Shown one piece after another: positions 1 through 12,230 of a stretch of DNA of 64,000 nucleotides. The stretch's first letter is position 1. Each line of letters begins with the position of its first letter. This DNA comes from Caenorhabditis remanei. Its lineage: Eukaryota; Nematoda; Chromadorea; Rhabditida; Rhabditidae. The DNA lies in contig NC_071332.1 in assembly GCF_010183535.1 (NCBI RefSeq), positions 8,866,001-8,930,000 on the forward strand, written 5' to 3'. The translations under genes were made by a program, and so were the position numbers. Under the pieces are notes generated by a model that had not been told where the DNA came from, did not search any database, and saw nothing but the letters and a program-made list of their open reading frames with translations.

Positions 1-3000
1 AAGTTTTCGTAAAAATCGGATGCTCATCAGCTAGTGAGAAGTAACCCCGTGTCGGATATTTCTTACAATGTTGATTGTAGCTCTGATTCTAGCGAATACC
101 AGCTTTTTTTCTCACAATCGACTTCAAATTTGGCACTATCACCTCCTGAATGTTCAAACACTTTATCGTGTCATCGCCGACGTCTTTCAAAACTTTCATC
201 GTGGCACCAGAAGCACGGACAACAATTTATCGTTTCTGGATGGAAGGAAGACAAAGGAAAAATCACGACAACAACATCGGAAGTGAAACAACAATTGAAA
301 GCAAACCAGCTGATGCACCAGCAACAAAGGACAAGCCTTCACAAGCCAACAAGAAGTCATCACCTCGTCCCCAAGAACATCAACGTCATCGGAAACGACA
401 ACAATCGTAAGGTTGCAAGCAACTACCAGCCGAAGCGATGTTATCGATTCGATTCCGTCTTGACAGCAAAAGGGACAACAAGTAGATGCGAGTGGAATGC
501 CGCTACACGAACGGAGGAGTCGTCAGCGGAAGCCGTCACTCAAGTCAAGCAGTACCAGTATCCATGGATTGATTTGACGTATCGATTGCAACAGAAACGA
601 TGTCATCAAGTACCAGCTTCATTTGTTTGGTCATCGCAATCGATCGAAGTCAGAAGTACAAGCTGACAGTCAAGTCATTCGCTTGGAACAACTGGGAGGA
701 AAACGACGAAAACTTCGTGGCCAACGACGTCAACTCGTTGCTTCGGAAACACTTCTACAATACCAGCCGACGTCTTCTGAATACAAGGACGATCAGCTGG
801 CTCAAAGCGATAGGAAATTGCTATCGAACATGCGAAAAATCCTGTTGTTCCTAGTTTCGACACCCATGCGTGTTTCGAAACGAAAGATGCACAGATTCTA
901 GCATGTAAAGCCGTTGGAAACAATAACAAAACCAACGTACGGAGATGCTACAACCACAAAGCCGGAAGAATCGGAACAATTCGATGAAGAACTCACGGAA
1001 CGGAGAAGTGAACAACCATCACAAGTCTTCATTCTACCAGCAATTGTTTCGCCATAGCAAAGATTCGAGCATCCAATTAGTCTCGGAAATCGATGAAATT
1101 CTGGACGTCAGAAGAGCAACGTCAATAATATCTATGCGTCTCGTCTGAAAATACCAGCCACTTTGGGCAGCATCTCCACGTTTATCGATCCAACGACTCA
1201 AGAAGTCAGAAGCCAAGGAATCAGACGAAATTTAGCAACTATCTAGCTATAGGAATTGCCTGAAGACTCCGTGGCATCTGCATCAACTAGTTGCTTCGGC
1301 AACAAAGCTACAATACCAGCAATCGTCGGCGACAACATCAATCATCGACGAGAAGCTGGGAAAGAAGCAATAGAATGGATTCTATTGAAACTGGAGCAAG
1401 ATTGTGGACAAAACATCGTGTTGGAAGATCAAAAAGACAGTCAACGAGTCTCCGGTCCACCAGCGACTTCAATGTCAACGACAACCGACACAATCGATCT
1501 CCCGAGCACACGCAATCAACAACAACTGCTCAAAACAACATGGGACAAGAATAAGCTGTCATCGGTGTCTCTAATGAACAAATCGAGCGATAATTTCGCT
1601 AATTTCTTCTACCAGCTCTCTACTTTGTGCTCAAAGACGCTTCGAGACGCTAAAACAAGTCAATCAAAGAAGCAACCACATTGAAGTAAGCGAGAAGAAG
1701 ATAAGAAAGACGTTATCGACATGCGAGAACATCAATTGGAACTACCAGCTGCTATCCAGACGTCTTCATGATCATTTGGGACATTGCACTCAATAGATGT
1801 CAACAACTCAATTGCTGCAACAACGAGAAAACAAGACGAAGAACTTCACAGTCATTGTCGGAATACAAGCCAAGCAGTCAAGTCCAGCTCATCTATTGGC
1901 GAATGCTCACAATCCGTGAAGTCTCTCCGAAAGATATCAAGGATTGTTTGTAGCTTTGCTCCAGATAATCCGAACACCAGCTGTATCGATTCGAAGAAAC
2001 CTGTCATCAAATCACAAAGGAAATCGACGCCTGATGACACCAGGAATTTCGATCAAATCAATAGCTGATTATTTTTATCAGCATACAGCTAGCCCAGAAG
2101 ACAACAAAGAAGTCGTTCGCTCAACAACTCCAGTAGTCAAGAGGGACACCTTCGCGCTTCAGAAAGCAGCAAGAACTGAAAAACGATTGGAATCAACCAA
2201 CGTCTTCAAAGAAGGACAGCATGTCATCTTCAAGATCAGAAGTTCAAAAGAAGGAGAACAACAACGTACCAGCTGCAGAAGACATCTTACAACAAAATGT
2301 TGAAGTCACAGCGGAAAGACCAAAGTCTACCATCCACTGTAACGTATCAAGATTTCGCTCAAACAACGTCATCTGCAACTGCCAACAACTTCTGAGAGCA
2401 GCCGGAAAAGATTTCTACCAGAAGACGTCGATCTTATTCATCAACACGAATAAGAGAAGAAATCGAAAGTTGTCAGACTTGCTGCGAACTCCTACAAGAA
2501 GATGTTCAACGTCATCCCAACCGAAGAACGTTCAAATTAGCTAGCATCCAATGGTTGTTGCGTCAAGAAGACTTCGACAAATCACGTCATCAAGAAGTCT
2601 ACCAGCAACTCCAGGAGAAACTCAGCGACGACGTCTACAAGCCAAGCTGTCTAGAACTCGTCAAATCGTCACTCAACTTCAACAGAAGTTCACTCTGCCG
2701 ATACCAGCTCAAGCGAAAAGAGAAGATCTGATCATCTTAATCTTCAAGCGATCAAGCAAGTGAACAAGCAACATCAGCGTCACGAATCGGAGGAAGATGG
2801 ACGAGAAGTGGACAAGCCGAGTGAATAGCTGCGTCGTGAAGTTTCGGTGGACATCATAGTTTCTTCAAGTCATTTCGATTCTTCAGGATGAATTTCCTGG
2901 AATCACAAGCCAGAATTTCTACTAGCAGGATCAAAGGAGGACAAGACAGAGATTTCCAAGTCACCACCACTCTTCCACCAGCTGACGAAGAACAAGCCAA

Positions 3001-5529
3001 CAAGATGTCGTCAAGAAGGCACTCAACGTCTTCTGGATCAACTAAGATTCAAATCAATGTAGATTTGACAAAATTCGGCAAGACAGTCGGATCCCTGCAA
3101 GGACAATCGAATGACTTCAAAAGATCTCGACAAAAGGATTCAATCCATCGTCATGGTTCAACGTCACCTCTCTACCAGCAGAAGTTATATTTCTTCGTTA
3201 CACACTTCTACTAGGAATCAATCAATCCCACACGAGAAGAAGAAGGAATAACGAACTGGAAGAAGAGGCCGAGCCGAAGATCAAGAAGTCAGTCAACCTG
3301 CTGAGGACAAGAGGCAGTTGGACATCAAAGGAAGTCAAGCTGAGTGAGACAAGTCTTCACAAGTCACACTGCTTAGGACATGAGGCAGTTGGACATCAAG
3401 AAAAGTCAAGCCGGAAGTGACAACTTCAGAAGTCAGACAACGACAACGAGAAGTCACTCAACGACTAGAAGAATTTATACCAGCTCAATATTCAAGAAGT
3501 CAAGGAATTTAGGATTCAAGTCATCATCAACGACATCAAGTCTATAATTGATAACTTAGGATTTAGAATTTTAAGAATTTAAGATATTGAAAGGTATAAA
3601 AGATTCAGAGCTACCGAAAAGAGGCGCAAGCCCAGCTGCTAGTCAGTATCGGGTCCAAAAGAGATACGGATTCTGAGTAGATGGTGCAAAATCCTACTAG
3701 CAATTCTATCAGCTAGCTGCCCATTTACTTAGAGTCTTATGTCCAGACTGTAAGCGATAAAGCTTCAGTTAGGTTCAGGTCTAAGCCAGTAGGCGAAAGA
3801 TCTGAAAAGCTCTGACAAAAGTCAATTCTTCTTAAACAATTCTTACGTCAACTTCTACAAGTCTACCAGCTGACAAGAACAATTCTAGCAAGGAAGCCAG
3901 GGACAGGTTCCCCGTCTCGACCTCAAGGACGTCAGCCAAGCAGAGCACAACTTCAGGAGCTCAGATCCCATACAAGCTCATTGCGCTCAACAACAGTCGC
4001 AGCAACTGGTCTCAAACAGGATCAATCGTTTCTGGAAAGGACAAATGCTGCAAAAACAACACATCCAGCCGTGGAATTCGCCGCAGAGGAGCTCCAACCT
4101 CCGAAAGGCGTCAGCGAGAACTTCGCCAGCTGAAACCAACGAAGGAGTGGATGCCAAGCATCACCTTCGTCTATCTCCATCCGCCGTCAATCGGACAACA
4201 CCAATATTGGCACACAATTCCAAGAAGATGTGCACGGATTCAACCATCACCAGGTGCTTCAAGCAACAACATCGTTATGAAGTACCAGCAAGAATCAATA
4301 ATCATCTTCAAGGAAAGACGACAATCCACCATTCACATCTTTGCTCAAGGATTCAAGGATTCGTCGGACAACTGAAGAAAGCCAGGAAGAAGAAGTCTTC
4401 AACTTCCCCAGCTCGATCTTCAGTAAAGTTAAGGATCAGTTAGTCAACGAGAGGAAGTCAAGGAACATCAGTTCCTCAGCTCGACCTCATGGATAGTCAA
4501 AGGATTAATAGGATTCAACAACAACAAGTCAACGATTCCAGGATTCAGGAGCCAAGATGTCAACGTCAAACCCACCTAATAGGAGGAAGCGGACAAGCAA
4601 CTTCACCTGAAAATCCAAAGAATTTCAACAATTCCACTGCTTCACAACTCATCTTCTGGACAGCAAACTTCGGAGTCACAACTTCAAGTCATACCAGCCG
4701 CTCTTTCCCAGCAACAGCAGAAGCTACGCCTCACGAGGATAGCTACAAGAAACAACTTGGAATAGCGAGGAAGTACAAGCAGAAGATGAAAACTTCAATT
4801 CAAGCAGTCGTCTAAGGACAAATTCAGTACCAGCAGTCTAACTCCAACTACTAAGGATCAAAAAAGAAGATCGAATAACACCAACAAGCAAGGAAGCTCG
4901 AGATTTAGGCATTCAGCTATGTGAGTACCAGCAGTCAACCAATCCATTTTCCATCAAGAAAATGTTCGGTTCCCTCCGCCCCCGGAGTGTCGCGACCATC
5001 CTTCGGATACTCACGACCTTAGATGCAGACACATATCTTCACAGCTAAATCTCATCACTTAACCAAAGGCAAACCAACAATCTAGTATGATTTCTCTCAA
5101 ACGAGAGAAACTCATATTCAAACTGCCGCCATGAAGTATACGAAGAAGGATGCAAGTGCGCCCCGCCGGACGCAGGTCGCGCCGGCGCGCATAACTCTAC
5201 ACTTCGCCTTCTAGAAGCTTCCGAGAAATGGCGCGAAACCACCAACGCATCAACGGAACAAGCAACAACCTTCAGTCTTCAACTCAAGTCGACTCACGTT
5301 GACACTTCAACATCAGCTGACGTCGGAGGACCTACTTCCATGTGTTCTCGCGGAGAAGTGTGAGCCCAGCCGTATTGGTGCACTGCTTCGAAGCGAGACA
5401 CACCAACACTCCGACTACCAGCTCGCCGTCACCGAGGACAACTAACTCCATATTGCACTAACTCGTACCAGCAACCTCTTCAATAAAGGTTTATTGATCT
5501 CTCTTTGTGCACCGCTTTCAGATCACAAC
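1..5529 (+). repeat. T-poor, A-rich block with recurrent TACCAGC word, no credible gene
   Basis: The + strand is rich in A and C and poor in T over most of this stretch, apart from a more AT-balanced part near 3540-3830. Stop codons are therefore sparse on the + strand, and short frames open there by composition alone. None has plausible splice sites, a recognisable domain or a sustained frame. I count 21 exact TACCAGC words on the + strand, from position 97 to 5472, against three that I found in the remaining 58 kb. Words such as AACGTC, GACGTC, GAAGTC and GTCAAG also recur. The signal stops abruptly near 5480. A TATAAAAG box lies at about 3594. Possible identities are a decayed satellite, the noncoding part of an LTR retrotransposon (A-rich coding strands are typical of these), or a long noncoding transcript. 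No reverse transcriptase or integrase motif is visible. Confidence 0.6.
4963..5529 (+). mobile_element. Possible LTR-like terminal segment with poly(A) signal
   Basis: The segment begins TGTTCGG immediately after a short purine run (CAAGAAAA) and could end ATCACAACA, giving the TG...CA termini expected of a long terminal repeat. It contains the hexamer AATAAA at about 5482 followed by a T-rich run, which would fit an R/U5 region. It is more GC-rich than the sequence on either side. The matching 5' copy and the target-site duplication would lie outside the window, so the call rests only on these local marks. It could equally be a gene 3' end. Confidence 0.25.
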
Positions 5530-8500
5530 ATACACAAACAGTCAGTGAAACATCCTTAGGGTTGAGGGGCAGGTCTCCACCAAACCTACATAAAACCCCC
5601 CTCGTCACAGGGGGTTTGTAACAGTTTACATGATTGCATAGCACTTGAAAAGACCTCAAGAGCCAACATAAATCCCCTCCTCCCACATACTTCTAACCTG
5701 GCGGATGGCTCGTCTAGAGTTTTAGGTAATACATCTGTCGACGACACATTGATCTTCCATCTTATTTTCAGCATTTGTGACATCCAAAAATAAGATAAAG
5801 TGTGAATGGGATTATCCACGTCAAAAGTTACATTGAAGACCTTGATATAGGAATTAAGAACACGAGGATTACAGATTACATTACAGATTACAAATCGGAA
5901 GAGCAAATCATAAGATTGAAACGAATGAGTGACCCCGTTTGACGCTGCTTCCTGATTGCGTTGTTACTCGAAGCTACAGCAAAAAAAACCAATAAATGTT
6001 CGCAATAAACGATGAAGTTGACTTTCGGCCGGAGGGAGGACTGGACCATCAATTCCAGCTGATTCTTTTTCTACTTCTCGTTTTCTGGATAGACCAGGAA
6101 CAAAACGTTCCGAAGGATAAGACGAAGAAAAAACATAAAAACATGAGGGTGGTGGACCCAAAAATTTCAAGCAGCAGCCGGTGCGACGACAGGACGAAAA
6201 GTGTCAGCGGCGAGTCTTTCTCAACGAGTTTCGAGTTGTTCGTTTGTCGATTGAGTGGGGCGAAATAGACGAAATTGAGTGAAGAAGGAGTGAAGAGAAC
6301 AAGCATAGAACAAACAAAATCACACAATGTTTTCATTTTTGTAAGGTGCAGTAAGTGAAAGGAAGTATGGAACTTCTGATGTAACAGGAATTTTTGAATC
6401 AGATTGAGTGAGCCCGAACTTATCTCATAAGAATTATTTTTATTACAGTGCAAGTTCAGAAGATGGGATTATCTATAATGGAACGAGTATAGAAATGATT
6501 CACGAAATCTCCGGCAATCTTGACTTCGGACTATTATGGAATGCGAGGCAAGCAATTTAGAACTTATAGAACTACACTCATTTCACGCCAACAACACCTA
6601 CCTTTCTTCTCCACAAGTGTTTTTCTCGGGTACAAACAAGAAAGAGACGCGGAATAACTGAAAAGGATGTTGCCAGTTAGAGATGTCTTGCAGGACGGAA
6701 AAGAGGTGGAATATTTGAGTGACCCTTCCTCTTTTAGTCTACTCGTTGCACTAATCTAGATTCTTGTTTTTCGAAAAGAGAAGATTGTTTTGATGCTTCA
6801 GTTTCCGAACCTGTTACCGTAACTTGTTGTGTCGAGAATTGAAAATGAAAATTGAAATCGTGTGATTTCTCATATGAAATGAATTGTGAATAACTTTCTT
6901 ACCTGGATTTGAATAATTATACATGTCTAGGAAATTTATGGTAAAAGAAACTAATTTATTTCCTCATTCATCTCTTTCCCATTTCGAAATCCTTGTTTTT
7001 TTCCCTGAAGAAACTGAGTCATGTCCACTCGTTACTGCATTATTTAACTTGTGAAAAAACCCGAAAACTTCAAACAAAGCTTTCTGAGAAACTGGAAAAG
7101 ACTTGAGTTGCTACTTATTCACTACAATCTTTTTGAAGCACACACATGGAATCCACGTGAGAAGAACACGTGTTTCTTCTTTTCTTCGACATGGGAAGAA
7201 CACGGATGGAGGTCAGCTTATTCTGTTATGAGGAAGAAAAGGACTGCAGAAATATGAATAGTCTGGGAAAGGAAAAAGTAATCCTTAGCCAAACCGACTT
7301 CCAGAAAAAAGAATGAAGAAAATATTTTGATTTAGGGAGAGGAAGAATGCGAATACAACAAATTGTACAGGGAATATATACGAATTGTTGAAAATATAAA
7401 GCAAATTCCAGAGAGAATTATTACTAGGATATTACAAAACACAAATTAGGAGATGATATCAACAATTATGAATGTTTAGTTATATTGCTCAGCATTCTCC
7501 TGTAAATAATTTATTGAATATGGAAACATGTTTTCTGATATTTAGTGAAATGATTCCATAAGAAGCTTTTCCGAGAATTCGGGTTGCTAAGAGGCTGCAA
7601 AAAGATGTCAAATAAGAAACAGGAAGTATTTTTTCAAGGAATCAATCAAGGAAGACTTTTTGAATTCGCAATTCAAAATCTTTAATCTTGATGGAGTTTG
7701 AGGTTTTGGGGGAATCAAAAAAAACTACTCACCATCTGGGAGTGATTATGATCCCCGGTTGTTTCACTGAAAATACAGTACACAGATGAAACTATGGTTA
7801 ACCACAGCTCGTTTTGGCATATCATAATGAGTTGATTAAAGAAATTAGATATTATACGAAAAGTATTATTCGGTATGGGACTGAAAATGAAACAACGCTC
7901 TTTTGACTTTCTGAAAATATAATTTTTCAGAAATATTGCACGAGATTCATCCTTCCTTCGTTGCTTAGAAACTGGAAAAGAAAAAAACTAATAAATCTTA
8001 TTCGTGTTCAAATTGTGTCTTCTTCGTTTCTATTTCCGTTTCACCTCTAGTTTGCTTCAATGTGATTCCACTCGAACATGATCAAAGGGCACAGAAATTG
8101 AGATATTGAAAATGCATAGAGCAAAGGAATTGGATAAATATCAAAGTGCTTTCAGACGTGATCCACGCCAACATCTTGTCAGCAGACAATCGATCATCCG
8201 AGTCAGCATTCCGGCGGCTCTGGTGTGAAAATAGCCGATTAATCAATTTTGTTCCGTGGCTTGATGTGTGTCTAAACAACTGTTCGGGTGTTAGTTGACA
8301 TTCCGAATGATTTATATTTTATTTACAGAAGAAGAAGAAGAAGAAACAATGCGAAAAGAAGAAAAAGAAGAAGAAATAAGTTATAGTAATGTGATGTACT
8401 CGTGGAAGCAATAATATAAAGAAAAAGAAAAAAAGAGACAACAAATGGAAGAGCTTTGGATGAGAAGAAAAGTGAGAATTCAGAATAGAGAACTAATTCT

Positions 8501-8573
8501 AAAAACGTGTTTTTTGGAGAATCAGAAAGAAGATCTAGAAGTTTTTGGAAAAAAATAAATTAATAATGAAATC
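5530..8573. other. Intergenic stretch, no gene seen
   Basis: AT-rich sequence with only short frames that lack splice logic. The one simple feature is an AGA trinucleotide run at 8327-8345, followed by more purine-rich sequence to about 8440. The 3' UTR of the minus-strand gene that stops at 8574 must extend into the right end of this interval; I see no canonical AATAAA there. Confidence 0.6.
8327..8345. repeat. AGA trinucleotide microsatellite
   Basis: About six uninterrupted AGA units, followed by imperfect GAA/AAG-rich sequence to roughly 8440. Confidence 0.8.
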
Positions 8574-9971
8574 CTAACAGATATCCGGACAATGTTCACA
8601 ACAGAGTTTTTCATTCCAGAAAATGGTACAATACCTTCTCAGATGAGTCATTCTAGCTGGCATTGATTCCACGCATGCCTGTGTCATCTGAAGTTGATTC
8701 GCTTGACGAGCTTCAAACGATGGTGTCACTGGACGACGAGTTGTTGGAACTGCCGGCTGATTTGGTTGAGTGAAATGGCTATCTTGATTTGGATAGTTGT
8801 TTTCCCGAAGGAACTCAAGAACATCTCCATATGATGTTGTCATTCTGAAAAATATTTCATCTGGTTTCTATTTTCAGCGTTTCAGTTACTCACCTATAGT
8901 TGAACTCTACCGTGTAGCAAGCTGCTACCTTTGCAGAATTGTGAAGACACTGAAGAGCCCATCCTGTTTTGCAGTCCTCCATGTTGCAATAAAGGTAAGA
9001 AAGTGAATCACAGTGAGGAGCATTTCGATTGAAACAGCAGTCACACTGAGATAAAAATGGTTTCAAACATTGCCTTGAAAAGGAAAACGTACGTCTTTCG
9101 ATCCAGCCATCCAACGGTTTCTTGAAATTGCTGGTTTATCGGAGGTGATCAAATTCAGGAAAACTTGGAACCGACCACGCTGAAATCAAGAAACTCTTTT
9201 AGCATTCTATTTGTTAAACAGGAAACTTACTCCTTTATTCAATCTCTTCTTAATCTCATCATCAATTCCATGAGCCTTACTCTTGATGAGACCTTCTAGA
9301 TGAGAACGACTTGGGAGTTGGATTGTTCGACGGAAATCATATTCGTTGGCTTCAATATTATAGCACTTGGAAACTGGGGTGTCACCTTCCGAATGAGACA
9401 GAAACTACAATTGGGATTGTTAACATTTCAGAAGTTCCAACTAATTCAAAATCTCACCTGATGTCTTCCAGCAGCCAATTCATTCTCAACTGCTTGAGAG
9501 ACTTGACAAAGATCACAATACCTACAGTACGTCCGTCCATTTCTTTCGATCACTCCACTGAACTCATCACACTTCTGACTGAGAAGTGTTGTCTCCGGAA
9601 TCATTGTATATGGTAGATCAAAACGGATACCAGCCGGCCCTTCTAGCACTGGAACTTGAAGAGTTATTCCGATTTCTCCGGCAAGGAATCCAAAGTTTTG
9701 TTTTACTTTTATTTTCTTGAAATCTAGGGAATAATTTCCAGGAGCTCTGATATAGTAAACACGATTTCCTCGTTCATTTACTATCTGAATATCCTCCTCG
9801 TTTATCGTGATTTCATTTTTTACTGAAAATAATTGGGATGAAAGAAAATAGTTTAGCAAAACCTATACCTCCTCGACAGTTATATAAACTGACTTCATCT
9901 ATAAGAATATAGAGCTCATCATGGGCAAAAACATGGAATATCGTGGCGAGAAGGAGCCATAATGTTTTCAT
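8574..9971 (-). CDS. Secreted cysteine-containing protein, unknown function (383 aa)
   Basis: Six exons on the minus strand: 9971-9869, 9822-9458, 9404-9231, 9179-9093, 9045-8894 and 8844-8574. All junctions are GT/AG and the frame is continuous, giving 383 residues. The start MKTLWLLLATIFHVFA is a good signal peptide. A GGTTTCAG acceptor about ten bases upstream suggests trans-splicing. The mature chain has clustered cysteines: CRYCDLC near residue 140, CDCC and further cysteines in exon 5, and CCEHCPDIC at the very end. Exon 6 adds a Pro/Thr/Gln-rich linker (about residues 310-345). No membrane segment is visible after the signal, so it is probably secreted or extracellular-matrix associated. 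I do not recognise the family; the even cysteine spread suggests disulphide-bonded modules. It is transcribed away from the gene at 11585 across a 1.6-kb shared upstream region. Confidence 0.85.
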
Positions 9972-11584
9972 TCTATAGATTCTGAAACCAAAGAGAATTA
10001 GTGAGACTTATTCAAATTTGAGGGTCTCACCTATAAGGTAGCTCAATATTCTATTACTGTCAGTTCTCTTGGATATTTGACTCACAGTGTTCTCTGAAAT
10101 AGGACAGAAATGAAAAAGAGTAGCAACAACGATGTAAGCCGACAACCAAATGAAATGAAAATACGGTTGAAAGAGAGAACGGACACGGCACGGTGCGCAA
10201 CGTTGCGGCAAAGGTTTTGGTGGCGGTAAAAGTGAAATCGGAACATTCGACAACGAATTGCATAATCGGCCATCACGACGACAACTACGACAGGACCTGA
10301 TGCTTCTCTACTCATGGCAATAGCATTTCTGACCAGTTTCGGATAATTTCGAGTGGTGTGTCGGAATGGATTCACTGTGTGTTGTGTGTATCTCTTTGGT
10401 TACTCTGTATTCTTCATTGAAAGTGTTCAAAGACTCAAAAAATGGTCAGAAGATCTTGAATCTGAGAATATGAACAGTGGAGTTGCAAGACTTTATAGGG
10501 GTTTGAGATATCAGATTTCCTTGACGAGCTACAATATATGAAACTGTGGAGCAATTCTCAAAAAATCTTGACAAAATAATTGTATTAAAATCTTTTAATT
10601 ATTCCAAAAAAAAAAGACCACCTAGACATTGAAATGGAAAAAAGTGAAAATGTCTCAAGAGTACTAGAAGAACGGCTAAAAACGGCTTGTTGAGAGAGGG
10701 TCTCTTGGAACAAAAAAAGAAAATCGAAATCCGATTTGACGCCTTCGTTTTCCATCATCATTCCATTTCCTCCTCTCTGCTTCGTCTAGTTATCATTTTC
10801 TTTCTCAGGAGGATTCCGAATTGAGGTCAGCCAGGTGAAAACTGATGTCTCTTCTCTTCATTCCTCTGTTCGTCATACTGAAAAAGAGAAGAAAAGAAGA
10901 AAAGTAGATCGATAAAACGGATCAAAGAGACGGATTTAGGGAAGAAGCGATCAGAAGAACAGGATGGCAAACTGAATTGGTTCTAAGCTGTGGAACGGTT
11001 TGCGATCATTCAAATGTGAAAAGTACAATTTTGAAAACTCGATATTTGTTAGAAAAAGAAATTAAGGCATACATTAATACTGAAAACATTTGAAAATTCG
11101 GTTGATTATCAATTAATTAGTAATACAATAAATGGTTGCAATTGCCTTCTCGAATTTTTTTTTACAAAAATGAGGTAGCAGAGTTTATATTTTTATAGCT
11201 TCAGTGAATACGCTGACTCCTACATTGTTATATCAAGACTCGACAGCTACTTCCTCAAAATGCATAGACTGATTTCAGATGGTTGAGATTTCCACATCGA
11301 GTGCCAACTTGAAACAGTTTGTTTTTTGAAAATTCCAATTCTTAATTGAAGGTATCTGCCAACTTCAAAATTTCACACAGATTTCTCACCTCCAATCACC
11401 CCAGAAGATGCAGAATTTTCTCGTGTACAACACACATTCCAATGGAATAGCATGCAGTGCGTACACGACTTCCCAGAAGCAGAACTGTTTTCGCGGGTTC
11501 TATTGATTCATTAGTCTTCTGTCCTTTCATAATATTAGTTGTTATTGCAATCCATAGAAAATTAGTTTTCTGTTACTCATCTCA
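9972..11584. promoter_or_regulatory. Shared upstream region of two divergent genes
   Basis: No exon with convincing splice sites was found here. The interval separates the start of the minus-strand secreted-protein gene from the plus-strand gene beginning at 11585, so it should hold both promoters. A GC-richer patch occurs at about 10150-10300. I cannot identify individual sites with confidence. A 32-codon frame starting at 11408 could be an upstream exon of the right-hand gene, but I see no clean donor. Confidence 0.4.
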
Positions 11585-12131
11585 ATGTATCTCTCTGAAA
11601 GATCTGTTAGAAATTATGCGTTCTTGCTCAAATCGGACGATTTGAATATTGTAAGTTCATTAGTCGAATAATTGTATTTCTATTTTATTGATTTTCAGGC
11701 GTATTATGCAGTAAAATGGTTGTTAGAATCAAATGTTTCCCTAGAATTACTTGAGAAATACGAAATCCAGAATTTAGTTGAAGAGAGGTTTCTGATCACT
11801 GATGAAACTGCTCGGAGTTTGATTCTGAAGATAAGCAATCTTGAAGAAGACGTGGAAAATGGAAATAGGAGTTATTCGGTGAGATTTTTAAAAGTTCGTT
11901 TTTCAGACAATAAATTATTTTTATTTTCAGAATCCTCCGTACGTCACGGATTCTCCGAAATCGCCACCAAAGAAGAAATTCAGAAGACACTCGGATCGTT
12001 ATCAATTGTCAGAGATGTCTTTGGAAGATTCGAGTGATGGATCTCCAAATTCTTCTTCAGAAATCGAAGTTTGGGAGGGACCAGTTAGAAATCTGAAGGA
12101 GCAAGTTCTCGCGGGAGCTTACCAATCGTGA
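11585..12131 (+). CDS. Small uncharacterised protein with basic patch (148 aa)
   Basis: Three exons, 11585-11650, 11699-11878 and 11931-12131, joined by 48- and 52-base introns with GTAAGT/GTGAGA donors and TTTTCAG acceptors. Splicing gives 148 residues ending in TGA, and an AATAAA poly(A) signal follows at 12225. The first 80 residues look largely helical (Leu-, Glu- and Tyr-rich). The last 65 are polar and Ser/Pro-rich, with a basic cluster PPKKKFRRH that could be a nuclear localisation signal. An in-frame TAG at 11555 precedes the chosen ATG, but an upstream coding exon cannot be excluded, so the amino terminus is uncertain. I do not recognise a domain. Function unknown. Confidence 0.7.
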
Positions 12132-12224
12132 CATGCCTCTGTCGAAATTTCTGAAATCACTTCTGAAATGTTTATCTGTTTTCTGTTGTTGTGAATTCTG
12201 CATGATATCATGGTTTTCTTTTTT

Positions 12225-12230
12225 AATAAA
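12225..12230 (+). terminator. Poly(A) signal AATAAA
   Basis: Canonical hexamer 93 bases after the stop codon of the gene ending at 12131. Confidence 0.75.

Noticed and set aside
34..3214. Chain of overlapping plus-strand frames of 60-210 codons
   Set aside because: They arise because the strand is T-poor and so lacks stops. They change frame repeatedly, lack domains and splice sites, and their residues (Lys, Gln, Ser, Thr) mirror base composition.
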